From Adiantum capillus-veneris (lineage: Eukaryota; Streptophyta; Polypodiopsida; Polypodiales; Pteridaceae), in contig CM043952.1 in the NCBI GenBank assembly GCA_014529385.2, forward strand, positions 153,325,057 to 153,389,056: DNA of 64,000 nt, written 5' to 3'. The notes under the pieces are model-generated. The model did not search any database, was not told the origin of the DNA, and saw nothing but the letters and a program-made list of their open reading frames with translations. Below are positions 20,100-31,421 of the stretch, in pieces (position 1 is the stretch's first letter; each line of letters starts with the position of its first letter). The translations under genes and the position numbers were made by a program.

Positions 20100-20869
20100 C
20101 ATTGGGCAGCAATCTTTCTTTAAGTGTCCCTTTTTATGACAGTAGTAACACTCTACATTTCGTATGACTTTGCTGCAACTCTTGCTACGACTTTCCGTGC
20201 GATCATGTGAACGACTGCGGCTACCACCACTCTACTTTTGAAATTACCTTTTGTCACGATTTCTACTAGCCACATATGCATCACCATGGCCACTTGCATC
20301 AAGAGATAGACGTCGAATATCCTCAGTGAGAAACACACCAATAACACTACTAAAATCTAGCTTGCCATTGGGTTCAAAATTTCTTATGGCCATATTAAAA
20401 GTATCCCATGACAATGGTAGCAAACATAGCAAGAAAATGGCCTTCATTTCATCATCCAAATTGAGACCTTTTGAAGTAAGTTGTGAAAACACGTTGTGAA
20501 CTCATTCAAATGAGAACTAACATTATTGCCTGCTTTCATGTTCATGCACATCAATTTATTCATCAAGAAAACCTTGTTTGAGGCGTTGTTGGCATCCCAA
20601 GCCTGACATAGAGCATCCCATAGATCTTTGGCGTTGGTCTTATCCATTATGGTAAAGTAAAGGTGCAGGCAAATGGTCGCCATAGCACGCTCATTCAAAT
20701 CATCCCACTCATTATCAGTGTAGACATGGTCTCTTCTTTCATGCAAGGGTACGATCAAGCCTTTGTTGATCAAAACATCTTGCATACGCTGCCGCCAAAT
20801 GACAAAGTTTGAGCCATCAAACTTTTTGATGTAATACTCTTCTCTTTCGAAAGCACTACTCGCAGCCAT
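20100..20869 (-). pseudogene. Copia-2 gag
   Basis: An ATG at 20869 opens MAASSAFEREEYYIKKFDGS, followed by NFVIWRQRMQDVL, the usual N-terminus of a Copia Gag. The body shifts frame near 20444-20492, where LDDEMKAIFLLCLLP continues. A CCHC zinc knuckle (CYYCHKKGHLKKDC) is readable at about 20105-20150. Gag forms the virus-like particle in the cytoplasm and binds the element RNA. Frame changes make this copy non-functional. Confidence 0.9.
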
Positions 20870-22906
20870 GACTAAGATAATGTAGCCAAAAAACTTTATG
20901 GCAAATTGCCTAGGATAATTTTAGCAGAGTCTCCCCTGGAAAAGGAGCAAAACCTCAAACCAAAATGTAGTACAATCACTGTGTAAGAATAGTTAGAACT
21001 GCCAAGAACGCATAAAACGGACTCGGGGAAAAAAATCTGACACTTCGTATGAGGAGTCAAAACTCAACTCAAAAAATGCATAAACTGCTCAAAAGAAAAA
21101 TCACTGGGAATATACTGCACAAAACCACTTCTCTGTGATGACCGCCAACTCGGCATCCAAAGCACAAAAAACCGTCCAAATCGATACATGTCCTATGGCG
21201 AGGGTATCGTAAAGGGCAACTCCAGCTACCTGTATCACCGAAGGTATCTCAACATTCGAGATTACCCCAACACAAAGAAAACCTCAACCTATCAACCCTC
21301 CAAAGGCTAATGGAGACACAATAGGACTAGCCAGAGTCTCCAAAAGGGCTCTTCCGGTCCGAGTTGGGAAAAACTGTCAAACTAGCCAAAAAATAGCTCC
21401 ACACGTAGTACAGTGGGCAGTGTTTGCAACTCAACGTACATGAGTGAACTGCATTGAAACAGGTGCCAAGAATTGTTGCATGCAGTAAAAGTGATCCCTG
21501 TGGTGATATCTGCTCTCAAAAGAGCTTAGTAGCACTAGGTGTGGTCACACAAAAATACATATGTCAATGCATCTGATCATAGAGAGACTACTATAAAAAA
21601 GACCGCCTGTGAAAGCGCTGTGTCTGGAAACTTGGAGAATATGTGTGTAAACGAGTTGAAAAGCCCCTTGTAAGATGTAACTTGCATGTCGGTGTCGTTA
21701 TGTGTCAATTTCCACCGTCGGGCAAAAATGCGCTTGTCGAATAGCCGCCAAGGTGTCGTAGCCAAAAATTGTGCCATAGTGCACGATCAGTGTGCTTGGT
21801 GCCAATATTGTGTGCCACTCCTCTAAGGAAAAGCCATCTCACCTGTGTGTGGACAAGCACAACTATCCACGAGAAAAAGTCATCCGCGTGAAACTTGTGT
21901 CGGGTCGAATGTCAAAAATCCACCTGTAATGGGAATAATGTTGAGCCGATGCTGAAACGCGAGAATCGGTGTCGAAACGGCTCTAATCGCCAATGTCGAT
22001 GTCGCTTTTGATGTCGCCTTTCGACACCGAACGGAAGCCTCCGGTGTTAAGGTAACAAGGCACCTCCTTGCTCTCTCTATCTCACTCGCTTGCTCAGCAA
22101 TCTCTCTCTCTCACACATCTCTCAATCACTTGCTCGCTTTGCTAGCAACTCGGGGTTTGGGGAAGAGGAATCAGGAAATTTCTGTCGAGGTTGTTGGTCG
22201 GAGTGTACGCTTGCACACACATAGGTGTTAAGGTTCAAAATTTTAAAAAGAAATTGTTGACTTGCTGCAGCTGCACTGACAAGCCCTGCCAAGTCTGACG
22301 AGATAAGGACAAGGGTGTGTGTGTGTGCCTTGCATCCTGCTCTTTGTTGAGCAAAAGCCTATAGCTCTGACGAGATATGGAAGCGCTGTCTATCGACTCT
22401 GCCTGCTCGATTATTGCAGATGGAGGTATTGTGAGTGTGTATTCCTTGCTTGGTCCAGTACTGCTTGACAATGCCCCAAATCTGCCAGCGCGATTCTCAA
22501 GCTCCTCGTCAACTCTGCCTACGAGCTCGCCACCTGCCTTAATGCCCTGAGGCTTGATTGCCCCCCCTGCTCGGCCCTGGTAGATTTGATTGCCTTGTAA
22601 ATCTATGCGACACTCTGCTTCTCAAGCCCTGTTGCCTGAATTACTTATGCCTTCAAAATTCCCTACTTGCTTCGGCTCCTCAATTGCCTTTGCTCAACAT
22701 TGAATCTCAATGCTGCCCCGAGTCCAAAGGCTATGCATTGAGCCTTGCCTTTTCTTGCAAGCTCTCTGCTGCCCGGCTCACTGTTGCCGATCTGTTGGAC
22801 CTGCTGGCTATGCCTGTCCAGAGCTTTAACCTCCAAGTCCAAAGTCTTGACCGGGGTCGTCGCACCATGCGCGGTTAGGGGAGGGGAGATGTCAAGGCAA
22901 CCCAAT
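20870..22906 (-). other. Copia-2 untranslated leader
   Basis: About 2 kb separate the primer-binding site (22907-22918) and the gag start (20869). I see no protein motif in it. The leader is long for Copia, though Copia-1 also has a 1.2-kb leader. Purine/pyrimidine-skewed stretches near 22070-22130 give meaningless frames. Confidence 0.6.
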
Positions 22907-22918
22907 GCTCTGATACCA
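22907..22918 (-). promoter_or_regulatory. Copia-2 primer-binding site (initiator tRNA-Met)
   Basis: The minus strand reads TGGTATCAGAGC, complementary to the 3' end of initiator tRNA-Met. It lies two bases after the LTR end, the same spacing as in Copia-1. Confidence 0.92.
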
Positions 22919-22920
22919 GT

Positions 22921-23060
22921 TGATGATGCTAAGAGGAGGAGTGTGCAAGAGAGGGTAGGGGAGAAGGGGAAGGGGATGCAGAGTATGCAGATCTCTTTTG
23001 GTGGAGCTACTGAGAGCAATGCTCTCTTCTATATCTATACTTCTATTATGGAGCTTCAAA
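22921..23060 (-). mobile_element. Copia-2 5' LTR (partial)
   Basis: The LTR ends ..GCATCATCA on the minus strand at 22921. About 125 bp match the LTR at 991-1177, including TTTTGGTGGAGCTA. Beyond about 23060 the similarity fades and no TGTTGG start is found, so the promoter-proximal part is lost or strongly diverged. Confidence 0.7.
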
Positions 23061-23162
23061 ATTTCAAGCTCTTTCAGCCCCTCCACGTGTCGTATGCTGG
23101 AGGGGTTTGGTTTTTCAAAAAAATATGGGTTAAAGCGCTGAGTTGATAGCTTAGAGACCTCA

Positions 23163-23362
23163 TCATCATCCCCACGTTGTAGCCGTCCACAAGACTGACG
23201 TCATAGAAGTCTTGCTTTCCGGCTGTGAACTCTGCCAAGGTCACCAGCGGGCTTCTGCCGATGCCATTGCAGGCTAGCTGCCTGCCGCAGTCTCCCGTCA
23301 TGCAGGTTCCCTTCCCCGAGCCGTCAAAGCTACAGCCCGTCCGTCCCCAGAACCGGGCACCA
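23163..23362 (-). pseudogene. thaumatin-like protein (PR-5 family) fragment
   Basis: The minus strand encodes [19 protein letters not shown], then MTGDCG, LACNGIG, LAEFTAG and [13 protein letters not shown]. These are hallmark segments of the thaumatin fold, including the Cys residues of its disulfides and the conserved REDDD-region Glu and Asp. Roughly 65 residues of a usual 200-plus are present. Both ends are abrupt: the upstream half (signal peptide and beta-rich N-terminus) and the Cys-rich C-terminal domain are missing. Family members are secreted, often antifungal, plant defence proteins. This piece abuts the Copia-2 LTR and is presumably a displaced gene fragment. It has no internal stop. 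Confidence 0.88.
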
Positions 23363-23805
23363 AGACAAAGGACCTTCACAAAGGCACTAGAATACACATC
23401 GAAATTTTGAGAATTAAGGGTTTAATCAAAGAGTGCTCAGATGCTCTAGCGACGCCATAGAGACAGACATGGGGATAGAGAGAGCTCCATACGGACGTTT
23501 CCAATAAAGTTGCGAGATCTTGGGGCTTGGGGCTCAGAAGTCTTTCCCGAAAACAAGCCCTGGTATTTGGAGATCATGCTCTGAGGTATGAGAAGGACTG
23601 AGAGCCGGAGACGGAAAGAGACGGCGTCGCAGGTCTTGGAGCGTGACCTCACCCTGGATTCTCTCTCTCTCTCTCTCTCTCTCACCCAATGCAAGGCAGG
23701 AAGTGGGTGATGTGGCAACTCTCTTTCTCTCTCTCCTCCAAGTGGCCACCTCTGCCTTTTCTTTTACTACCCTCCAAACAAGGCATCTTAGAAATTCCAT
23801 GTAAC
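23363..23805. other. unassigned, with a (CT)n run
   Basis: Contains a CT-dinucleotide run at about 23657-23683. Minus-strand frames crossing it are not recognisable proteins. Nothing ties it convincingly to the adjoining thaumatin fragment. Confidence 0.5.
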
Positions 23806-24653
23806 TGCCAACCTATTGTATGGCTATTTAAATGGGTCCATTCACAAGAAGATTTAGAAATTTTCTCATGTAGGAAAAGGGAGATTTTTTCAGTGTTTTT
23901 CGTACAATGCATAACATCATGAGCTTCTGCTCGGGAGGGAAACTTGAATTTCTCCCAGCTTTTAGGTCAAAATTCAAGGGGAAACTTGAATTGCTCCCAG
24001 TTTTTAGGTCAAAATTCAAGGGGAAACTTGAATTGCTCCCAGTTTTTAGGTCAAAATTTGAAGCTTTTGCTAGTAATTACACTAAAACTTGTGTAAATTT
24101 GCTGGTTTTCATAAAGGCGAGCTTGACATCTAACCGGGATTTTACAATTTCAACCGGTTAAAATACACTAGGCCCCGGTTTTTTTCTAACACTGGCACTG
24201 CCAACCTATTGTATGGATATTTAAAAGGGTCCATTCACAAGAAGATTTAGAAATTTTCTCATGTAGGAAATAGGAGACTTTTTCACTGTTTTCCATACAA
24301 TGCATAAGATCATGAGCTTCTGCTCGCGAGGAAAACTTGAATTTCTGCCAGTTTTTAGGTCAAAATTCAAGGGGAAACTTGAATTTCTCCCGATTTCTAG
24401 GTCAAAATTTGAAGCTTTTGCCGGTAATCACACTAAAACTTGTGTAAATTTGCCGTTTTTCTTAAGGGCAAGCTTGACATCTAACCGGGATTTTACAATT
24501 TCAACCGGTTAAAATACACTAGACCTCGGTTTTTTTTTAACTCTGGTGCCAACCTATTGTATGGCTATTTAAAAGGGTCCATTCACAAGAAGATTTAGAA
24601 ATTTCCTCATGTAGGAAAAGGGAGACTTTTTCAGTGTTTTTCATACAATGCAT
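23806..24653. repeat. tandem repeat, units of 393 and 348 bp with nested 45-bp subrepeats
   Basis: TGCCAACCTATTGTATGG starts units at 23806, 24199 and 24547; the third is incomplete. The length difference between units 1 and 2 comes from an inner unit of about 45 bp (GGGAAACTTGAATT...AGGTCAAAATT), present three times in unit 1 and twice in unit 2. Confidence 0.93.
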
Positions 24654-24808
24654 AACATCATGAGCTTCTGCTCGGGAGGCACCGCGTACCTAGCTAGGTG
24701 CGATTGGGGGCACGGGACCATTGGTCCCCCCGTCGGGCTGGCGGTCCCCTGCCCCCAATCGTACCTAGCTAGGTATGCCGTGCCTCCCTCACATAAGCTC
24801 ATGATGTT
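24654..24808. mobile_element. foldback element, 155 bp with arms of about 65 bp
   Basis: Left arm AACATCATGAGCTT...GGAGGCACCGCGTACCTAGC and right arm (reverse complement) AACATCATGAGCTT...GGAGGCACGGCATACCTAGC pair through CTAGCTAGGT and GATTGGGGGCA, with few mismatches. The loop is only about 25 bases. The left arm overlaps the tandem unit, so the hairpin may have arisen by inverted duplication of that unit's end. Confidence 0.85.
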
Positions 24809-24920
24809 GTGTTAAGTCATAATGTGGGAATTATTGTGAGAATCTGTCCAAAACTTATTGTGATTGAGTCTACCCTCCAACGCGAATCATTTGCGTCATG
24901 CGTGAGACAATAAAAAGGCT

Positions 24921-25145
24921 TTGGGGTGGAGGCAAATCATTATATCTTTTTATTTTTGCCATAAAAGGCGAGAGTGAGCAAGGCGATGGGCTTGCTGGAG
25001 TGGTTAGATGTGCAACAAGGATGGGGACGGGGGCAGGGGACACTCAGAGTTTGGGGTGGAGGCAAATCATTATATCTTTTTTTTGCATAGATTGCCAATG
25101 TGAGCCATGCGGCGGGCTTGCTGGAGTGGTTGCGTGCGATTGAAA
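24921..25145. repeat. two 130-bp direct repeats
   Basis: TTTGGGGTGGAGGCAAATCA begins at 24920 and 25050. Both copies continue with GCTTGCTGGAGTGGTT. The second is slightly truncated. Confidence 0.88.
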
Positions 25146-25857
25146 GGCGCGGGTTAGAATTTTGACCTTTACTTTTGTAAAGGTAGGAGATCCTTGGGAG
25201 AGAATTTGGTAGAAGAATCTGAGTGCAAATTGAATAAAATAGTAGAGGAGAGAGTAGGCACAATATAAGTAATTCATGGTGCTCTTTGATGACTCAAATT
25301 GTTTCGTCTGGATATGGTTTCTTTACCATAGGGATGAGACTTGTGAGACCTTTATAAATGGCACACAGTTGTGGAGAAGTACTTCCAATGCAATGATGTA
25401 GTTCTGCTATCTGAGGGAAGCAACATAGAGAGACTTTATGAAAGTACTCTATTCGGTAAGCCTTGAAGATTTTGGAGACTTGGTGTACCTATGCAGGTTC
25501 CATCACTTGAGAGTGCCCTTTATTTGATGTTATTGGTTGAGGACTCCAATCATTTCGCCTGGATATGTTTTCTTTATCGTAAGGATGAGACCTTTGATAA
25601 ATTGGTATATATGCTCATGAAGCAGTACTTTCGATGCCTCAATCCATTTCCAAAGAAGTAGAGGGGGAACTTGGGAATTTTGTCTTGAAAGTCCAATAAA
25701 ATTATATATGCTAGCTATAAGAGTTTTTCCAAAAGCTAGTGCTTTTATGGTCTGGTGTAGGAGGATATCATAGTCAGGAGAGATGATGTCTTGGACAAGC
25801 ATCTTCTTAACGAAGCAGAACAAAAGATATTTAGGGTGTAAAAAACGTTTTTTAGAC
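25146..25857. other. unassigned region with an imperfect direct repeat
   Basis: A block at about 25288-25360 (GATGACTCAAATTGTTTCG) recurs in diverged form at about 25540-25600 (GAGGACTCCAATCATTTCG). No protein family is recognised in either orientation. Confidence 0.45.
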
Positions 25858-27160
25858 ATACAAAATTCCTTTCCTTTAATTTTCCAAGGGGAAATTTTGA
25901 AAAATAAGGTTATTTTTTGAACTTTTTACACTATTTTTGTCTATTTCGGAGCGGAATTTCACTTTTTTGCCTTGCCCTCTACCGGCAGTTTTGAAATTGA
26001 GAACGACACAATATTAAGTTGAAACACATTTTTCCCGAACATTGCCGGACATGCGAGACGAACTCATGTCCTTTGACGGTTATCTCGCACTGATGCTTTT
26101 GGGGCAGAATTTGGCCTTTTCCCTGGGCCCCTCACCTTATTGCCAAGCTTTGCACAGATTTTCTTGATTTTTTGGAGCAAAGTTTCACTTTTTCACTTGC
26201 CCCCAACTGGCTCTTTTCAATTGCTAGACCGAAAGTTTATTAAAAAAAAAGGTTGTTATCCAGGGTTTTGCGGCAAAATTTCGCCTTTTCCTTGCCCTAA
26301 AATGAAACTTTGGGAAATAGTTGTTTTGAAAGTTTGGACATTAAGGTGTTAAAACATACAAAATTCCTTTCCTTTAATTTTCCAAGGGGAAATTTTAAAA
26401 AAATAAGTTTATTTTTTCTATATTTTAACTATTTTTCTCTATTTCGGGGTAGAAAATCTCCTTTTCCCCTTGCCCTCAATCGACATTTTTGAAATTGAGA
26501 ACGACACAATATTGTGCTGAAACTCATTTTTCCTGAACACTACAAGCCATGCGAGGTGGACCATATACTTTGACGGCTATCTCCCACCCATGCTTTTGGG
26601 GCAGAATTTGGCCTTTTCCCCTTGCCCTCACCTTGCTTTTGGAGTATAGAAAACCGTTTTTCATTCATACAAAATTCCTTTCCTTTAATTTGCCAAGGGG
26701 AATTTTTTTAATAAAAGTTTACATATAATGCCTTATTGGTGTGCCAGGCACTCTAGAAAGAGATCACTAACTGTAAATGCCCTCGATTGGCATTTTTGAC
26801 ATTGAGAACCACACAATATTAAGCTGGGACACATTTTTTCCAAACATTGTTGCGAGGCGAACCCATGTACTTTGACGATTGTCTTGCACCCGTGCTTTTG
26901 GGGCGGAGTTTGGCCTTTTCCCTTTGCCCTCAAGTTATTGCCAAGCTTGCACTAATTTTCTCAATTTTTTTGGGGTGGAGTTTCACCTTTTCCCCTTGCC
27001 CCCAATTGGCGCTTTCCAATTGCTAGATCGAAAGTTTTTTTAAAAATTGGTAGTTTTCCAGGGTTTTGCACTACTTTTTCTCTATTTTGGGGTGGAATTT
27101 CGCCTTCTCCCCTTGCCCTCAACCGGGACTTTTTATTAACAAGGGGAAAGTTTGGAAACT
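25858..27160. repeat. degenerate dispersed repeat, three or more partial copies
   Basis: ACAAAATTCCTTTCCTTTAA begins at about 25859, 26358 and 26670. Each copy is followed by AAGGGGAAATTTT-type sequence, GAGAACGACACAATATT and TGCTTTTGGGGCAGAATTTG, with deletions in the later copies. No coding content is recognised. Confidence 0.8.
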
Positions 27161-27319
27161 AGGGTGTTTTTGCATTGTTTTCCCCGATCTTGGGGCGAAA
27201 TTGGTGTATAAGCTTAGGAATTCGTGTGATAGTGGACATAGTTGCACCACAACTAAGTCTATTATTATAATGGTAGAAAATGGTATGATGTTAAGCTGAG
27301 ACACATTTTTTTCGAACAC

Positions 27320-28860
<1,541 letters not shown>

Positions 28861-28905
<45 letters not shown>
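28861..28905. repeat. (CT)n microsatellite
   Basis: Uninterrupted CT dinucleotides. Confidence 0.97.
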
Positions 28906-28907
<2 letters not shown>

Positions 28908-29174
28908 CACTTTTGACCACCACTAGCTACCTCTGTACACCTTTGCACCATAGCCTTCGGGACCATTGGAACTACTACACCTATGTTCTATCATGCTGCC
29001 ATGATGTCTAAATTGATTATACATATTGAACTGCTAAAAGAGGCCCAATGGAACCTCGTCTCAACATCTCCAAGCATCAGGCAAGTGCATGATTCACGCT
29101 CATGAGAAAAGCCGCTCTATTTCTTTTTTTTTTAAACATATGAAACAGACAATTCCTAGCCTTGTGAAGCGCGT

Positions 29175-29236
<62 letters not shown>
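29175..29236. repeat. (CA)n microsatellite
   Basis: About 62 bp of CA dinucleotides within the tandem unit. Confidence 0.97.
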
Positions 29237-29239
<3 letters not shown>

Positions 29240-29358
29240 GAATACAACCTCATCTCAACATATCTTAACATCAGGCAAGTGCATGATTCACACTCATGAC
29301 AACGGGCACCCTATATTTCTAAAAAACTACATGGCACATGCAATTCCTAAAAAACTAT

Positions 29359-29359
29359 A

Positions 29360-29454
<95 letters not shown>
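29359..29454. repeat. (TG)n(TA)n(GA)n compound microsatellite
   Basis: A short TG run, TA repeats to about 29416, then GA repeats to 29454. Confidence 0.97.
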
Positions 29455-29455
<1 letters not shown>

Positions 29456-29927
29456 AATCAAGAAAGTTTGTGCCAAAAACTAGCCCCGAATATTTTCTAT
29501 TTTAGAGGAAACCCAATTAATTCCTCATACTACAGTCATAAACGTAGAGCTCATTACCTCATTTGTGTTATTCTAAGAAAGAAATATTGCATGAGACAAG
29601 TAAGGCCCCTTGACATGTCCACATGTCAATGAACTAGACTTTTCCTCTTAATCACGGGCAACATAGCTGTCCAAAATGGAGAAGGAAATGGGAGAGCCAA
29701 TCTATTACAACGGGGCATGAAACTCTGATAACCAATCTACCAAACTTCAAGCTTCCTTTCCTTCTTAATGTACGTAGCCATGATAAACACATTTTCTAGC
29801 ACCATAGAGAGAGAGATAAAAGAGTCCAAATGTAACCTCATCTCAACATTCCCTACGATGAAAGAAGGCATTCTGCATTTCAAAAAAAAAACACATGGCA
29901 CATGCAATTCCTAGCATTGTGAGGTAT

Positions 29928-29930
<3 letters not shown>

Positions 29931-29993
<63 letters not shown>
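29931..29993. repeat. (GA)n microsatellite
   Basis: GA dinucleotides just upstream of Copia-1. Confidence 0.97.
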
Positions 29994-29996
<3 letters not shown>

Positions 29997-30029
29997 GAGC
30001 GGTCAAGAAAATTTGTGACAAAAAACTAA

Positions 30030-30215
30030 TGTTGGGTTAAAGGCCCGTGTGCCCGGCTGCCCGTTGTTCAGCCGCCCATGTACAGCCATTCATTTACTCA
30101 TTCATAATAACTATACTCATACTACACATTGTAGTGTGAGTACCGCCCCGCCACACACTGTGTCTATCTCCTTCTTCGTGTTGGCTCTCTGTGTGTGTGC
30201 TCTCCGATCCCAACA
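30030..30215 (+). repeat. Copia-1 5' LTR
   Basis: Starts TGTTGGGTTAAAGG and ends CGATCCCAACA, 186 bp, with TG...CA ends. The short length is at the low end for Copia elements. Confidence 0.96.
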
Positions 30216-30217
30216 AG

Positions 30218-30229
30218 TGGTATCAGAGC
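30218..30229 (+). promoter_or_regulatory. Copia-1 primer-binding site
   Basis: TGGTATCAGAGC, two bases after the LTR; complementary to the 3' end of initiator tRNA-Met. Confidence 0.95.
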
Positions 30230-31421
30230 TTGGTAGTGAGAGCATTGAGAGCTTCATCATCATTGTTGAGTGTGTTGAAAATTGCTGCTGTTTCATTGCC
30301 GTTTTTCGGTTTCGCGCACGCGCGCATTTCTAAAGAGCAGAAGGTTTTTCCGAGCTTGGCATTGGAAGGTTTAGCACTCCGCGAGTATTTTCACCAGGCG
30401 TCCTAGTGTTTAACCCCCCTTTCGGAGCCATTCGTGCCATTAGAAATCCCATCCGAGCTACAGACTAGGAGCTGCGTTTTTCAGCTCTCTTTGGTAGTTT
30501 TTTGCTGCCAGAGCTTCCATAGCCATTACAGGTGCCATTGTTGTAGTGTCTTCCACTTACGTGAGCCCACAACTCATTTGAGAGTGTGTAGCCTCTTCTT
30601 GGAGTGGCCTCATACACACAGATAGAGTGGGAGTTTGGCGACATTGTCTTCTTCGACTACAGGTACAGGTACATGTGCAGGTACAGGTACAGGTACAGGT
30701 ACGGGTACAGGTACGGGTACAGGTTACAGGTTACAGGTTACAGGGAGCTTTGGATACAGGTTTCTTCTGTGGTTACAAAACATGTATTTTGACTGTGGGA
30801 CAGCCATGTATATGGTTGTGGTTTGAGTGGGAGCTTCTACTCTTCTGGGCAGTCTGTTTATGCGTGTTCTTGAGCTACAGGTTTACATCATCTATGTATG
30901 TTGATGGATGTGGATATGGCAGTTTGACAGACACTCTTTATGCATGATATTGTGGAGATTTGGTTCACTTATACATAGAGCGGGTTTGCTCTTGCTTGCA
31001 GTGTTGCGGTTTGAGTACGGACAGGTACTTGGTTGACATTAGAGATTGGACTTCGTTGAGCTTGTGCATTGGTTATATGCTCACTTGGATCCATTTATGC
31101 TCACGGATTTGTGTAAGCTTGGTCAGCTTATGTCTCTATTGTGGTTATTCAGACATGGAGTATGTTTATGCCTCTATGACAGCTCATTGTTGATGCATTT
31201 TGTGGCACGGTTTTCCTAGGCCGGTTGAGTTACAGGTGTCACGGGTTTATGCATTTGTTTGTGGATTTCTACGTACGTTTTTTGACCATATTATGAGCTG
31301 ATTTATACTCTATGCATTTGCTCTTTGATTGAGCAGCAGGTGTTGTCAGATTTGCAACACTACTTTGTTGTGGCAGTTTGTTGGTTGGTTACAGGTTTCT
31401 CATTGTTGCATTCTTGTTGTA
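30230..31421 (+). other. Copia-1 untranslated leader with a 6-bp minisatellite
   Basis: About 1.2 kb before the likely gag start. At 30660-30750 a run of (ACAGGT)n with ACGGGT variants, then GTTACAG units, makes a short minisatellite. Several short frames exist; none looks like a protein. Confidence 0.8.

Larger units (their letters stand above)
29043..30029. repeat. degenerate tandem duplication, three partial units, right part displaced to 35710-36010
   Basis: CCTC(A/G)TCTCAACAT...GGCAAGTGCATGATTCAC appears near 29047 and 29245, and a shortened copy near 29832. Each unit goes on to CACATGGCACATGCAATTCCTA-like sequence, then a microsatellite, then GTG.CAAAAACTA. The sequence following that motif in unit two (29485-29800, GGAAACCCAA.TNATTCCTCATA) reappears only after Copia-1, at 35728-36000. 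Copia-1 therefore split the last unit. Confidence 0.8.

Noticed and set aside
25530-25859. 109-codon minus-strand frame as a gene
   Set aside because: It overlaps an imperfect direct repeat, has no motif and no splice signals.
30191-30947. Short frames in the Copia-1 leader (Arg-Tyr or Gly-Thr repeats)
   Set aside because: Translations of the hexanucleotide minisatellite and adjacent leader.
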